Below are positions 18,248-28,940 of a stretch of 64,000 nt of DNA, piece after piece. Each line of letters opens with the position of its first letter. The first letter of the stretch is position 1. The notes under the pieces were generated by a model, which was not told the DNA's origin, did no database searches, and worked only from the letters and a program-made list of their open reading frames with translations. Source of the DNA: Proteus appendicitidis (GTDB lineage: Bacteria > Pseudomonadota > Gammaproteobacteria > Enterobacterales > Enterobacteriaceae); contig NZ_CP127389.1 in the NCBI RefSeq assembly GCF_030271835.1, positions 1,896,001 through 1,960,000 on the forward strand. The letters are read 5' to 3'. Both the position numbers and the translations under genes were made by a program.

Positions 18248-18679
18248 ATGAGTGTTTTTATTTTAATTGCATTATTTAATGGTGTTTGTATTGTAACAAG
18301 CCGTACTTTAAATGGTAAACTAGCACAAAATAGCAATGCTTTTTATAGCTCTTTAATCAATCACTTAGTTGGCTTTATATTTTTAACTATTTTCGTTTTA
18401 TGGATAAAAGATTACCACTCTATTGAACTCTCAACGATCCCTTTAATTGCCTTCGCTGGTGGTATTATTGGTGCGTTCTTTGTTGTCATTAATAGCTACG
18501 TATTACCGCTATTGGGTGTGATGTTAACGTCTGTTTTAGCTATTTGTGGGCAAATGATCTCAAGTCTGGTTATTGATATATTTAGTGGTGTTGGAAGCAA
18601 TAACCTACTATTGCAAATAATAGGTGTTTTGCTGATTATCGGTGGTGTGTTAATTAAATTTACTAAGCAATCCAAATAA
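18248..18679 (+). CDS. DMT-superfamily small transporter subunit (DUF606/YdcZ type), second of a pair
   Basis: A 143-residue paralogue of the preceding subunit with the same five-helix layout. AGGIIGAFFVVINSYVLPLLG and CGQMISSLVIDIFSG correspond in position to the neighbour's GGIPGAF and GQILFSVIVDAMG motifs. The 3-base gap argues for translational coupling and a heteromeric transporter. Confidence 0.85.
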   Translation: MSVFILIALFNGVCIVTSRTLNGKLAQNSNAFYSSLINHLVGFIFLTIFVLWIKDYHSIELSTIPLIAFAGGIIGAFFVVINSYVLPLLGVMLTSVLAICGQMISSLVIDIFSGVGSNNLLLQIIGVLLIIGGVLIKFTKQSK

Positions 18680-18720
18680 AAAATCCAAATAAAAAATTAA
18701 AGGGAAAATTAAATTTATTT

Positions 18721-19149
<429 letters not shown>

Positions 19150-19239
19150 CTAAAAATATTTGTTATTTAATTGCCAAATAGTTGTCATATCCTTTATTTG
19201 AACTAACTTTAAAGTAGTTTTTTAATTAAGGAATTTATA

Positions 19240-20325
19240 ATGAAACGTAATAAAATATTGGTTGGTTTATTATCCTCATTACTTGTTGTTTCGGTAGCGA
19301 GTGAAGCCTGCTCTAGTTTGGCTATACTTGATAAAAATAATAACGTTTACCAAGGTAGAACACTTGAACTGACGGAAGATTTACCTTCATGGGTTACTTT
19401 TTATCCTAAAAATACACAATTCACAAAAAAAGCTCCTAATGGTGAAAATAGCCTAAGTTATAGCAATAAATATGACATATTAGCCGTTACAACAGATATC
19501 TTTTTTGACGGCGATGATCATAACTTATTACAAGGTTTAAATAGTGCAGGTTTGTCATTTAGCGCCAATATGATAACAGAAGCTGAATTATCACCGCTTG
19601 ATAAAAAGGATTATGATAAAGCTATTCCCGTCACTTCGATAGGTGAATGGGCTTTAGCTAATTTTTCAACAGTTGAAGAAGTACAAAAAGCGGTTGAGTC
19701 AGGTTATTTTTGGGCCCCCGTGTTAAAAAACTTTGGCAATCTAAAATCGCCTTTTCACTATGCCTTCTATGATAAAAAAGGTGGCAGTATTGTCGTTGAA
19801 GCCACAAACGGTAAATTACACGTTTATCAAAATCCAACCCGTGTAATGACAAATGGTCCAGACTTTCCTTGGCATTTAACTAACCTTAATAATTATAGTC
19901 AATTAACTAATATTGATAAATCTTCAGGTAAATTGGCTAATATCAATGTGGTACAGCCTGATAGCGGCATTGCAACATCTCAATTACCTTCATCAGATAC
20001 GTCTGTCGGTCGTTTTATTCGCGCGGTTTATTTTTCAACCTACGCACCAACAGCCAAATCGACACCTGAAGCGATGAATACCCTTGCACACATTATGAAT
20101 CGCTTTGATAGAACAAAAAATATCACGGTTGATATCATGGGAGAAAGTCAAAGCACCAATAATCAACCGCAAACGGAATACACTGTTTGGACAACGTTAT
20201 CTGATTTAACAAATGGTGTAATGAAAATAAGAGGCTATAACGATTTCAACTATACCGAATATTCTCTTTCACAGTTTAAAGATATGAATAAACCTGTTTT
20301 TGAACAGATTAACTTGAATAAATAA
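19240..20325 (+). CDS. Exported linear amide C-N hydrolase, choloylglycine hydrolase/penicillin V acylase family
   Basis: A 361-residue Ntn-hydrolase. Residues 1-23 form a signal peptide ending SEA, so cleavage would expose Cys24 of CSSLAI as the N-terminal nucleophile. Other active-site features are the YQGRTLEL Arg region, the FDGDDHNLLQGLNSAGLSFS stretch and VVEATNGKLHVYQNPTRVMTN with the conserved Asn. Gram-negative members hydrolyse penicillin V and some acyl-homoserine lactones rather than bile salts. Periplasmic location is inferred from the signal. AAGGAA lies ~8 bases before the ATG. Confidence 0.88.
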   Translation: MKRNKILVGLLSSLLVVSVASEACSSLAILDKNNNVYQGRTLELTEDLPSWVTFYPKNTQFTKKAPNGENSLSYSNKYDILAVTTDIFFDGDDHNLLQGLNSAGLSFSANMITEAELSPLDKKDYDKAIPVTSIGEWALANFSTVEEVQKAVESGYFWAPVLKNFGNLKSPFHYAFYDKKGGSIVVEATNGKLHVYQNPTRVMTNGPDFPWHLTNLNNYSQLTNIDKSSGKLANINVVQPDSGIATSQLPSSDTSVGRFIRAVYFSTYAPTAKSTPEAMNTLAHIMNRFDRTKNITVDIMGESQSTNNQPQTEYTVWTTLSDLTNGVMKIRGYNDFNYTEYSLSQFKDMNKPVFEQINLNK

Positions 20326-20341
20326 TCTTTCATCGTTACGT

Positions 20342-20376
20342 TAGAGGCTGGCGACTTATTATTAACGCCGCCTCTA
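20342..20376. terminator. Inverted repeat between convergent genes
   Basis: TAGAGGC-T-GGCG pairs with CGCCGCCTCTA with one bulged base around a 12-base loop. It lies between the Ntn-hydrolase and mdtP ends. No strong T tract follows on either strand, so terminator function is only probable. Confidence 0.5.
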
Positions 20377-20406
20377 CTAAAATAACAATATATAAAAGAA
20401 ATATTT

Positions 20407-21879
20407 TTAATGTGATGCTGAATTAGGCAATGCCCTATCTATTTCGCCTAATGCAAATGCTAAATCAACGGCTGCAATCTGTGATCCTGTATAGGCATCA
20501 ATCTGAGACATTTGTGCATTTAATAATGCAATCTCTGCGGTATTAATTTCGGTTACGGTTCCCAATCCGTTACGGTAAAATTCTACACTGGCGGTATATG
20601 TTAATTGTGTTGTCTCGACTAAATTTTTAGACGCTTTATTTGCCTCAAGTGCCGACTTGAGAGTATTTTCGCTAATTGAAATCTCTTTTATTGCAAGATC
20701 TTGGCTTTTGCGTAAATTTTCTTGAGCTAGCCTAATTTCTGATTGTGCATTTGCCATTCTAGATTGACGTATTCCGCCTTCATATAATGGAATACTGACT
20801 CCAATCAAGATATTAGAAGATGACGTTCTTTGGCTAATATCAGGAAGTCCCTGAACATCAAAGCTACCAGTTCCTCCTGCAAGAGCACCAGCAAGATATA
20901 CTTTAGGGAAATAGTCAGATTCGACAGAATTAGCAGCCTTAATTGCGGCTTGTTGTAATTCATACTGCGCTAAAACATCAGGACGTTGTGCAAGTGCTTT
21001 TTTTATCACATCATGAGTTAGTGGTGAAATATCATCAGGAAGAAAATTATCATCGGCATAATTAATGGTTATTTTTTCAAAAGGTGAAACGCCAATAGCA
21101 GACAATAAGATTTGATATTGATCTTTTTCATGACCTTTAGCTAACACGTTTTGTAATTCAATTTGTGCAACTTGTTGTTTTGCTAATGCCACATCCAATA
21201 CGGTCGCTAATCCCTTCACTCGTTTTTGCTCAACGGCATATAAAATATCTTTACTTCTTTGAAGGGCTTTTTGAGTAATATTCACCTTTTTTTGTGCTGC
21301 ACCATAGCTAAAATAGGCAACCGAAACATCATGAATAATTTTCTGATGCATCAGATTAAAATTAAGATTTATTGCTAATGAAGTATGTTTGGCAGCATCG
21401 ACTAATGCTCCTCGTTTACCAAAATCAAAAATAAGCCATCTAAATGTGAGTGCTGGAATAAAAGCGCTACTAGATGTTTTTATATCATCAACAATAGGAT
21501 TTTTAGGTAAATCAATTTTACCATGTTGATATCCTGCGAGTGCTGTTGCTGTGATAATTGGCAAATATGTGCTTTCTATCATACCGATATCTGTGGCAGA
21601 TTTTTTTGCTAATTCCCATGCAATACGTGTGTCTGGGTTATTTTGTTGCCCTAAATCTATCAGATCAGCTAAAGCATAGTGAGATTTAACCATTCGTTCT
21701 TGAGGGAGCGATAAGTATTGCTCAGCAGGTGAGGAAAGATATTGAGTATTATCATAAGCGATAGGATTTTGAGAATACTGCTTAAATGAACTGCTTGTGT
21801 CAACGCAACCAACAAGTAATAGGCTTAATAGAGATGACAGAATATTTTTTTTATTATTAATAACTACTTTTATCATCAT
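20407..21879 (-). CDS. mdtP: MdtP-like outer-membrane efflux lipoprotein (TolC family)
   Basis: A 490-residue TolC-family outer membrane factor. The lipobox LLLVGC places the lipidated cysteine at residue 25. Two long OEP helical repeats follow, with conserved ALAQRPDVLAQYELQQAA and GVSIPLYEGGIRQSR. It is the last gene of the ytcA-mdtN-mdtO-mdtP operon, and its ATG overlaps the mdtO stop by four bases (ATGA). With MdtN and MdtO it should form an envelope-spanning exporter; E. coli MdtNOP is linked to resistance to cytotoxic dyes and sulfa-type compounds. Confidence 0.9.
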   Translation of the reverse strand: MMIKVVINNKKNILSSLLSLLLVGCVDTSSSFKQYSQNPIAYDNTQYLSSPAEQYLSLPQERMVKSHYALADLIDLGQQNNPDTRIAWELAKKSATDIGMIESTYLPIITATALAGYQHGKIDLPKNPIVDDIKTSSSAFIPALTFRWLIFDFGKRGALVDAAKHTSLAINLNFNLMHQKIIHDVSVAYFSYGAAQKKVNITQKALQRSKDILYAVEQKRVKGLATVLDVALAKQQVAQIELQNVLAKGHEKDQYQILLSAIGVSPFEKITINYADDNFLPDDISPLTHDVIKKALAQRPDVLAQYELQQAAIKAANSVESDYFPKVYLAGALAGGTGSFDVQGLPDISQRTSSSNILIGVSIPLYEGGIRQSRMANAQSEIRLAQENLRKSQDLAIKEISISENTLKSALEANKASKNLVETTQLTYTASVEFYRNGLGTVTEINTAEIALLNAQMSQIDAYTGSQIAAVDLAFALGEIDRALPNSASH

Positions 21880-23729
21880 GAATTCTCTCTTATTAAATTT
21901 TTAAACACCAGCTCTCTTTCATCTGTGGGTAGCATTTTCATTTCTTTATTAAGAATGGTTTTCTTAAACTCATCTTTTGATTCTTCGCTAATATTTAAAT
22001 GAGTGAGATCGTCTTCAAAAATAAACCTATGAGCATAATTATGATAACTAATATAAGAAATTTTATTTAACGACTCTTTAAAAAATAACATTAAATCCTT
22101 GTTTCTCTCTCTATTTTCTTTCTCAAAAATGAGTAAGTCTACATTATCTTTAGATTGTGTAATTGTTTCATTAACAGATGAAACTAAATCAAGCATGTCA
22201 TCTTTATTGGGTGAATATCTTAAGTCTGTATAGTTATCTAAAAGAGTAGTAAATTGCTTATATATCGTATTAACAATACTTGAAGGCCATACTTTTGTGA
22301 AAATAATGTACATCACAATATTACCTAACAAAATGCCTAAAATACGATCAGAGACCACATCCATATCAAAACTAGGTTTAAATCCATGTAATGTTGTTAA
22401 TAAAAATGCTAAACCGACTTGTACACCAGCATAAGAGATACGTTCATTACCAACAGCAACCCAAGCTGCAGGTAATAAGCAGAAAAAGATCAGCACCATC
22501 AATTCAAAAACATCAGATAAGTTAGGGATAATATAGAGCAGTGAAATCATGCCAATTAGCGCCCCAATTAGGCATCCGGTGATCCGTAATGTTAATTTAT
22601 GAACTGTTTCACCAACAGATGTTAATGCCACAACATAACAAGTGATCATTGCAGTATGAATACCCTGCCATTTAAAATAATCATAAAAAATATAACATAG
22701 AATAGCGGCTATAGTAGTTTTTAAAGCGAAGTACTTATGATTAGGATTTGTAAATGCATCACTAACAAAAAAAGGTGTTTTTTTCTGTACCGGTTTAGTT
22801 TCTCTTTTATTAGATAAAATATTATCAAAAGTATTTAATAAATGAAGTTTGTTTATTGTATATTGAGATTGTTGTTTATCTTTTATTTTATCTATTTGAT
22901 GATGTGTAAAATAATCGGCCATTTCTAAACATCTTTTAGAAAGAAGAAAACGTATAGAAGTTGGTGTGTCTTTATCAAAAGTTAATGACATAATTAATAT
23001 TTTATAAGAGTTATCAATAATATTCTCTAACCATTGAATATCTTCTCTTCCCCGTAAATAAAATATTTTAATAAACATTAAATAACGTTTACATTCTGTT
23101 TGCGTACTCAGTAATTCACTAATTTCGAGTTGGCTTTCTTTTCTTCCTAAAAAGAAATCACTTGCAGTAGAAAAGCGTGTGGCAATTCTGTTTAACAGTA
23201 ATTTTCTTGGGCTAATGCCAACAAAGAAATTAAATAAAATAACCAATAACATTGGAGATACTGCCATCAGTAATGCATAAAGTAACGCTCTTGTTGCAAC
23301 ATCTCCTACAGGGATATCATCAATTAAAGTCATTAAAAAGGCGATAACTAAAGCGACTAAATTACCAATGTCACCAAGGCTACTGGCCGATGCTAAATAC
23401 ATAAAAACAGCTGAAAACAAAGCCATAAAAAAGAATCGTAAAATAATGTTTTGTATCGTGAGATTAAAAAGAACAAAGATAATACACACAACAATAGAAC
23501 ATAAAATAATTACGCCAACAGATAATAATATATTTTGTACAGCATCAGCTTTGATTAAATAGATAATTAAATAGCAACTTATTGCGGATTCGGGAATTTC
23601 ATAAATCATCGCAATAGCAGCCATTAAGGCACAAAGCAATGCAATGCGCCAAGTAGTTGCTAAACGAAAATCAAAGGGTAACAAGTCTTTTTTGACTTGT
23701 TTCACTATTAGAGAGGGTTTAACAATCAT
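21876..23729 (-). CDS. mdtO: MdtO-like inner-membrane efflux protein (FUSC/aromatic acid exporter family)
   Basis: A 617-residue protein with two blocks of ~5-6 membrane helices (residues ~30-190 and ~335-490), each followed by a soluble region, the duplicated FUSC layout. Motifs: ALKTTIAAILCYIFYDYFKW and ITGCLIGALIGMISLLYI. It is shorter than E. coli MdtO (about 680). The gene overlaps mdtN by 11 bases and mdtP by 4, indicating tight coupling in the operon. FUSC proteins are proposed proton-driven pumps for aromatic acids and dyes. Confidence 0.88.
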   Translation of the reverse strand: MIVKPSLIVKQVKKDLLPFDFRLATTWRIALLCALMAAIAMIYEIPESAISCYLIIYLIKADAVQNILLSVGVIILCSIVVCIIFVLFNLTIQNIILRFFFMALFSAVFMYLASASSLGDIGNLVALVIAFLMTLIDDIPVGDVATRALLYALLMAVSPMLLVILFNFFVGISPRKLLLNRIATRFSTASDFFLGRKESQLEISELLSTQTECKRYLMFIKIFYLRGREDIQWLENIIDNSYKILIMSLTFDKDTPTSIRFLLSKRCLEMADYFTHHQIDKIKDKQQSQYTINKLHLLNTFDNILSNKRETKPVQKKTPFFVSDAFTNPNHKYFALKTTIAAILCYIFYDYFKWQGIHTAMITCYVVALTSVGETVHKLTLRITGCLIGALIGMISLLYIIPNLSDVFELMVLIFFCLLPAAWVAVGNERISYAGVQVGLAFLLTTLHGFKPSFDMDVVSDRILGILLGNIVMYIIFTKVWPSSIVNTIYKQFTTLLDNYTDLRYSPNKDDMLDLVSSVNETITQSKDNVDLLIFEKENRERNKDLMLFFKESLNKISYISYHNYAHRFIFEDDLTHLNISEESKDEFKKTILNKEMKMLPTDERELVFKNLIRENS

Positions 23730-24759
23730 CGTCGTTAGCTATTATATTGACAGTTGCTGTAGCGCCAACCCGCATAAGATCTTCTGGTGGATTGGTGATA
23801 GTGACTTTAACAGGAAACCGTTGTTGAACTCTAACCCAATTTAATGATTTAGGTACATAGGGCAAGTCTCTTGGGATATTAATAAGATCAGTTGACATGA
23901 TCCCTCGGCTAATACCTTCTACTTTGCCTTTAACAGGGTGATTATTATCAATCATTGAATAAATAACGACACAGTTGCCTATTTTTATATTATTTAAATC
24001 GGTCTCTTTAAAATAAGCTGAAGCATACCAAGTATCAGTATCAATTAAGGTAAATACAGACTGTCCAGAAATAATAAATTCACCAGGTGATAGCACTAAT
24101 CCAGCAACGTAACCATTGCTTGGCGCTTTTACTTCAGTATTACTTAATTCCCATTCAGCCATTGCCAATGAGGTTTTTAACGATTTCACTAATGCTACTT
24201 CTGAATCTGTATTATTAATTAAAGCTTCTGAGGCGACATTTTGTTTTTGTGCCTGTTTTAATGTGACTTCTGCATCATGTTTTAATGTTCTGGCATCATC
24301 AACTTGTTGTGCGGTCACAAATCCTTTTGCTAATAATGGCTCTAGTCTATTGAGTGATTGAGTCGCTAATAACAAATTGACTTGAGCACGTTTTATTTGT
24401 GCTTCTGCAACCTCTGAATTTGATGTTTCTGCAATAATAATACGTTGTTTGTTACTTAATGTTGCTTCAGCAATCATGAGTTGTTCTTTTGCTTGCTGAA
24501 CTCTTAATGCGTACATAGTGGGATCGATAGTAAAGAGTAAATCCCCTTTATTAACCTTGCTATTTTCTTTGACGTAAATAGCACTAATTCGACCTGGCAC
24601 AGTTGATGATATGTTAATTTTGTTAGCGTCAATTATTGCATCTTCACTGAGTGGGTTTAACGCTGATAATTGAATATTTTTCCACAATAAGATGAGTGTA
24701 ATCACAAAAACACTCACCGTGATTATAAGCGCCAGCTTTTTTTTGATTTTTTTATCCAT
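23719..24759 (-). CDS. mdtN: MdtN-like periplasmic adaptor (HlyD family)
   Basis: A 346-residue membrane fusion protein. It has one N-terminal transmembrane anchor (residues ~10-28), a biotinyl-lipoyl half-motif VPGRISAIYVKENSKVNKGDLLFTID region (~55-80), an alpha-hairpin (~85-195) and the second lipoyl half VKAPSNGYVAGLVLSPGEFI (~215-235), then a beta barrel with FKETDLNNIKIGNCV. It links the inner-membrane MdtO to outer-membrane MdtP. It starts 3 bases after the ytcA stop. Confidence 0.92.
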   Translation of the reverse strand: MDKKIKKKLALIITVSVFVITLILLWKNIQLSALNPLSEDAIIDANKINISSTVPGRISAIYVKENSKVNKGDLLFTIDPTMYALRVQQAKEQLMIAEATLSNKQRIIIAETSNSEVAEAQIKRAQVNLLLATQSLNRLEPLLAKGFVTAQQVDDARTLKHDAEVTLKQAQKQNVASEALINNTDSEVALVKSLKTSLAMAEWELSNTEVKAPSNGYVAGLVLSPGEFIISGQSVFTLIDTDTWYASAYFKETDLNNIKIGNCVVIYSMIDNNHPVKGKVEGISRGIMSTDLINIPRDLPYVPKSLNWVRVQQRFPVKVTITNPPEDLMRVGATATVNIIANDDDC

Positions 24760-24762
24760 AAT

Positions 24763-25044
24763 TTAATAAGAAAAATAAAATAAAGAGATAGTTAAAGAAA
24801 TTGATAACAATATTGCAAAATAAAAGATTAAAGGAAGTGGCAATTTATCATCAATACCCCAATAGATAAGTAACACACGTATGACAAAAGCTCCTAATAA
24901 GCCGATAAATGTACATAACATCCAATACGGGAAATAGGAGCCTAACATACTAATAAAAGGAGAATGGCCTCGAGAACAACCTGATAACAGCAATATCATT
25001 ATGCTCAAGCTAGTAATACGATAATATTTTTTTATTCTATCCAA
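24763..25044 (-). CDS. ytcA: YtcA-family small lipoprotein, first gene of the mdtNOP operon
   Basis: A 93-residue protein with signal-type lipobox LLLSGC (Cys23) and two later membrane helices (~40-62 and ~70-92). The same small gene precedes mdtN in E. coli, and conserved order supports the call. Its function is unknown; it could be an accessory of the efflux pump's inner-membrane part. The ~270 bases upstream (25045-25314) hold the divergent promoters of this operon and selU, and I see no further gene there. Confidence 0.85.
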   Translation of the reverse strand: MDRIKKYYRITSLSIMILLLSGCSRGHSPFISMLGSYFPYWMLCTFIGLLGAFVIRVLLIYWGIDDKLPLPLIFYFAILLSISLTISLFYFSY

Positions 25045-25314
25045 GGTAATACACTCGTCATTTTACGATAAATTTTATGGTTCGTTTTCAACAAGATAGT
25101 GTTTTTATTTATAGTATTTAATCAATGAATTAATCTAATACAATCCATCAAATAGATGTTAGATGTTTTTTATCTATCAATCCATAGCATTATCTTAAAT
25201 TTTTTATTGAAAGCAGGACTCCATTTTCAAATATGGCTGTAATTATGGGCGTTACATGATTTTAAGAGTATAGTAGTCAATCTTTCAGCCAGACTAGATA
25301 TAACAATTTTTATT

Positions 25315-26403
25315 ATGGAATCAGCGTTTTCTGCTCAAAACATTCGACATATTCTTGCTAATAACACACCGATTATTGATGTGCGTGCGCCTATTGAATT
25401 TAATCAAGGCGCGATCCCTCATGCTATCAATTTGCCTTTAATGAATGATGAAGAGCGTGCTGCTGTGGGGACTTGTTATAAACAGCAAGGTTCACAAAAA
25501 GCGGTTGCTTTAGGGCATCAATTGGTGAGTGGTGAAATTCGTGATAACCGTATTGCAGCTTGGCGTGAAGCTTGCGAGCAATTTCCTAATGGTTATATTT
25601 GCTGCGCTCGAGGAGGAATGCGTTCTCATATAGTTCAGCAATGGCTTAAAGAAATAGGTGTAGATTATCCATTAATTGAAGGTGGATATAAGGCGCTAAG
25701 ACAGGCTGTTATTGAAATGACCAATGAATTGGTTCAACGACCTATTATTTTAATTGGTGGATGTACCGGCAATGGAAAAACGACTTTAGTGCGTTCGTTA
25801 CCTGAAGGTATTGATCTTGAAGGTATTGCACACCATCGAGGTTCATCTTTTGGTCGCACTGTAGAAGATCAATTTCCTCAAGCTACCTTTGAAAACCATC
25901 TTGGTGTTGAAATGTTAAAGAAAGCACCGAAATATACACGATGGGTACTTGAGGATGAAGGTCGCGCTATTGGTGCTAATGGATTGCCTGAATGTTTACG
26001 AGCAAAAATGGCTGAGGCATCAATAGTTGTTGTTGATGATCCCTTAGAGCGTCGCATAGAACGTTTGAAGGCAGAATATTTTGATCGCATGACACATGAT
26101 TATCTGGAAGCATATGGCGAAGAAAAAGGCTGGCAAGCTTACAGTGATTATTTGCATCATGGTTTATTTGCTATCCGCCGCCGATTAGGCTCTCAAAGAG
26201 CAACAGAATTAACTCAGTTGCTAGATAATGCCCTAGAAATACAGAAAAAAGAGTCTAACACAGAGGCGCATTTTTCTTGGTTAACACCTTTACTTAAAGA
26301 GTATTACGATCCTATGTATCGTTACCAATTAAGCAAAAAGGAAGATAAAATTATTTACCAAGGAAGTTATGAAGAAGTCATGCAGTGGTTTAACAATAAG
26401 TAG
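25315..26403 (+). CDS. selU: tRNA 2-selenouridine synthase SelU (MnmH)
   Basis: A 362-residue enzyme that replaces sulfur with selenium in 2-thiouridine at the wobble position of tRNAs for Lys, Glu and Gln, using selenophosphate, via a geranylated intermediate. Residues ~8-125 are a rhodanese domain ([20 protein letters not shown]; active-site CCARGGMRS, Cys96/Cys97). Residues ~142 onward are a P-loop domain with GGCTGNGKT (148-156). Length matches E. coli YbbB (364). No selD or selA is in the window. It is a single gene with its own terminator. Confidence 0.95.
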   Translation: MESAFSAQNIRHILANNTPIIDVRAPIEFNQGAIPHAINLPLMNDEERAAVGTCYKQQGSQKAVALGHQLVSGEIRDNRIAAWREACEQFPNGYICCARGGMRSHIVQQWLKEIGVDYPLIEGGYKALRQAVIEMTNELVQRPIILIGGCTGNGKTTLVRSLPEGIDLEGIAHHRGSSFGRTVEDQFPQATFENHLGVEMLKKAPKYTRWVLEDEGRAIGANGLPECLRAKMAEASIVVVDDPLERRIERLKAEYFDRMTHDYLEAYGEEKGWQAYSDYLHHGLFAIRRRLGSQRATELTQLLDNALEIQKKESNTEAHFSWLTPLLKEYYDPMYRYQLSKKEDKIIYQGSYEEVMQWFNNK

Positions 26404-26476
26404 ATAGCTAAGATTTCTGGTATTAAATATATATACCAAAGCAAATACCCAAAAAAATACCCAAAAAACACCAAAG

Positions 26477-26514
26477 AAAAGCCCCGTAAAATTTATATTA
26501 CGGGGCTTTTTTTA
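26477..26514. terminator. Bidirectional terminator after selU
   Basis: AAAAGCCCCGTAA pairs perfectly with TTACGGGGCTTTT around an 8-base loop and is flanked by A and T tracts. It serves selU and the convergent DUF4184 gene. Confidence 0.9.
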
Positions 26515-26534
26515 GCAATAACCAGTGGTATTAC

Positions 26535-27278
26535 TTATTTCTTAGTACGATATAACCCTATTCCTAAGATAATCATTAAACCAAAGAAAAAAGGAACTGC
26601 TAAAGAAAGCTCAAGGAAAATAAACCGATTAATGTTAATTCCCTGCCCTTTATTTGAGAGTTGTAAAGCTAAAGGCAAAGCACATAATCCAGACAGAAAA
26701 CCAATTCCAATTAAGCGATATAACTTAGTACGGTTCTCTTTTTGTGTTAGGTAGTCTTGTTTACGCTGATATTGAATGTATTTCCAACATAAATAAAGAA
26801 GCCCTAATACAGAGCCTAAATGTTGTAATAATTTATAAATAGCAATCTCTTGGCTATCTGTCATTCCTTGTAATAATTGTGCTTGTAGTACAGAAAAAAA
26901 TCTGACAGCGGTTCCTGTTTCGTGAGTAAAAGAATCCCACACAATATGTGTTACTGCGCCAATATACAGGGATAAAACAAATAGACTGAATGCCCGAATA
27001 TTGGGTTTTATCGGCTCATACAAAGGAATGGGTGATACGTATTTCAATGGCTCTCGCAATAAATAATTTAGCGCAAAGACCAGTAAACAAAAAGGAAATG
27101 CAGTATAAAACCAACCTAATAAATCATGTGCCGTTGTGGCTGATTGATATAAACCAAAAGAATAGAGTAAATCAGGTGAAGTGCTTCCTACAATAAGTGC
27201 AGGTAAACTAAGGTTTCTTCCTATACGGGACTGTTTTATGGGGAAAACAATGGAAGGATGGGAAAAAGTCCACGGCAT
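26535..27278 (-). CDS. DUF4184 family membrane protein
   Basis: A 247-residue membrane protein with ~6 hydrophobic segments. The start PWTFSHPSIVFPI, the GSTSPDLLYSF segment and IGAVTHIVWDSFTHETG are the DUF4184 family marks; conserved His/Asp residues (HPS, SPD, HIVWDSFTH) look like a metal site similar to membrane-bound YdjM/LexA-regulated hydrolases. Function is unknown. It stands alone between selU and an MFS gene. Confidence 0.82.
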   Translation of the reverse strand: MPWTFSHPSIVFPIKQSRIGRNLSLPALIVGSTSPDLLYSFGLYQSATTAHDLLGWFYTAFPFCLLVFALNYLLREPLKYVSPIPLYEPIKPNIRAFSLFVLSLYIGAVTHIVWDSFTHETGTAVRFFSVLQAQLLQGMTDSQEIAIYKLLQHLGSVLGLLYLCWKYIQYQRKQDYLTQKENRTKLYRLIGIGFLSGLCALPLALQLSNKGQGININRFIFLELSLAVPFFFGLMIILGIGLYRTKK

Positions 27279-27448
27279 AGGAATATCTCTATAATATGAA
27301 GATGAATAACTAAAATTAGTACGAGTATATCAGTAGATTAGCTAAACTTTATCTGATATCACAACGATTATTAAGATTAAAATCATTCATGGTGGTTAAT
27401 ACAAAAACGCCACTAATGGTGAGCTTATTAATGGCGTTATATGATGAG

Positions 27449-28846
27449 TTATTGATTATTTATACACTTTCTTAATAGTAAAGTGGCACATATAGCCATA
27501 GTGAAATTGAAAATCATACTAAAACTAAATGCAATCTTATATTGCTCAATCATATTTGTTGAAAGTGTGTGGCTAAGACTAAATTGTAAAATAATAGAAA
27601 CACACGTTGCTCCTATAGCGGCACCAACTTGTTGTAATGTTGCGGTTAATCCTGAAGCAATACCAACAAATTCGGGCTTTACTTTTGCTAATACTAAATT
27701 GAGCATAGGCGTCATTATCATGCCTTGTGTAAACCCGACTAAGAATAGGAATGGGATCACAAGAGTGCTATTTTCTGGTGATATCAAATAATAAATACTG
27801 CCAATTAAAAAGAGATAGCTTAAAGCGTAACACGCCGCTCCCCAATAAATAATCTGCTCACCAAACTTTCTTACCCATTTAGGTGTTAATAATGATGAAA
27901 GAACAAATCCTATACTTGATGGAACAAAAATTAATCCAGAATCTAGAACAGAACGTTTAAATCCACTTTGTAATAATATCGACATCATCATGGGGAAAGC
28001 CGATGATGTTGCGTATACACAAATGACAATTCCGATCCCAATTACATACGGACGATTAGTAAATAAAACAAGATCAAAAAGAGGTTGTTTTCCTTGTTGC
28101 TTTAATCGATTTTCATAGTAAACAAAGAGCGTTAATAACATTAAACCGCAAAGAAAAAGCAGCGTGCTATGTAATTTCCATCCCCAGATCGGTAGCATTA
28201 ATAAAGGAAGTAATGTGAACGTTATGCTAAAAGCAGATAAAACGACACCACCAATATCTAATCTTATATAATCTAGAGTCTCACTTTGAGTTAAATAGTG
28301 AGAAAGAGCCAATGCAGCAATACCAATAATGAGATTAATTAAAAAAATAGTACGCCATTCAAGTCCGAAAAGATTTAGTGATATTAACAATCCTCCTAAT
28401 GCTTGCCCTGCTATTGCGGCTAATCCTAATGTCATTCCTAATAATCCAAATACTTTTTTTGCCTGTGTATCATTAAAATTAAGGCGAATACTTGAGTAAA
28501 CTTGGGGGAATAATAGCGCTGCTGTTAATCCTTGCAAACAACGAGCAATCACAAGACAAATAGCATTAGGAGAAATTGCACATAATACAGATGTTAAAGT
28601 GAAACCAAACATGCCAATGCGGTAAAGGGTACGGCGACCGTAAATATCCCCTAGCCGCCCTCCTGTAATTAATAATAAACCAAAGGCTAATTCGTATCCT
28701 ACGATAATTAATGTTAGTTCTGTTAGTGTTGCATTGAGTGTTTGTTCAATATTCACAATAGCGACATTGACGACAAATAAATCAAAAATTGTGACAAATC
28801 CTGCCAATAGCAGAACAAATAAGGCGATGCGTTGTTGAGTATTCAT
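27449..28846 (-). CDS. MFS drug exporter, DHA2 (14-helix) family
   Basis: A 465-residue transporter with ~14 hydrophobic helices. Motif A is GGRLGDIYGRRTLYRIGMFG (~62-81) and motif C-like GQALGGLLISLN lies near residue 148; QGMIMTPMLNLVLAKV is typical of the EmrB/QacA group. It probably expels toxic compounds by proton antiport. A divergent helix-turn-helix regulator (MmyB-type) shares the 94-base promoter, suggesting repression relieved by substrate. Confidence 0.88.
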   Translation of the reverse strand: MNTQQRIALFVLLLAGFVTIFDLFVVNVAIVNIEQTLNATLTELTLIIVGYELAFGLLLITGGRLGDIYGRRTLYRIGMFGFTLTSVLCAISPNAICLVIARCLQGLTAALLFPQVYSSIRLNFNDTQAKKVFGLLGMTLGLAAIAGQALGGLLISLNLFGLEWRTIFLINLIIGIAALALSHYLTQSETLDYIRLDIGGVVLSAFSITFTLLPLLMLPIWGWKLHSTLLFLCGLMLLTLFVYYENRLKQQGKQPLFDLVLFTNRPYVIGIGIVICVYATSSAFPMMMSILLQSGFKRSVLDSGLIFVPSSIGFVLSSLLTPKWVRKFGEQIIYWGAACYALSYLFLIGSIYYLISPENSTLVIPFLFLVGFTQGMIMTPMLNLVLAKVKPEFVGIASGLTATLQQVGAAIGATCVSIILQFSLSHTLSTNMIEQYKIAFSFSMIFNFTMAICATLLLRKCINNQ

Positions 28847-28940
28847 TTTTTTGTCTCAATAATTAAAGAAATGAGACTATAATGAGTTGTTTATCCTGAT
28901 ACAATTTAACCACTTATACTATTACTAAAAGCAATAGGCT

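Noticed and set aside
18660..18710. Repeated CAAATAAAAAAT near the end of the second DUF606 gene
   Set aside because: Short AT-rich slippage-type repeat with no recognisable function.
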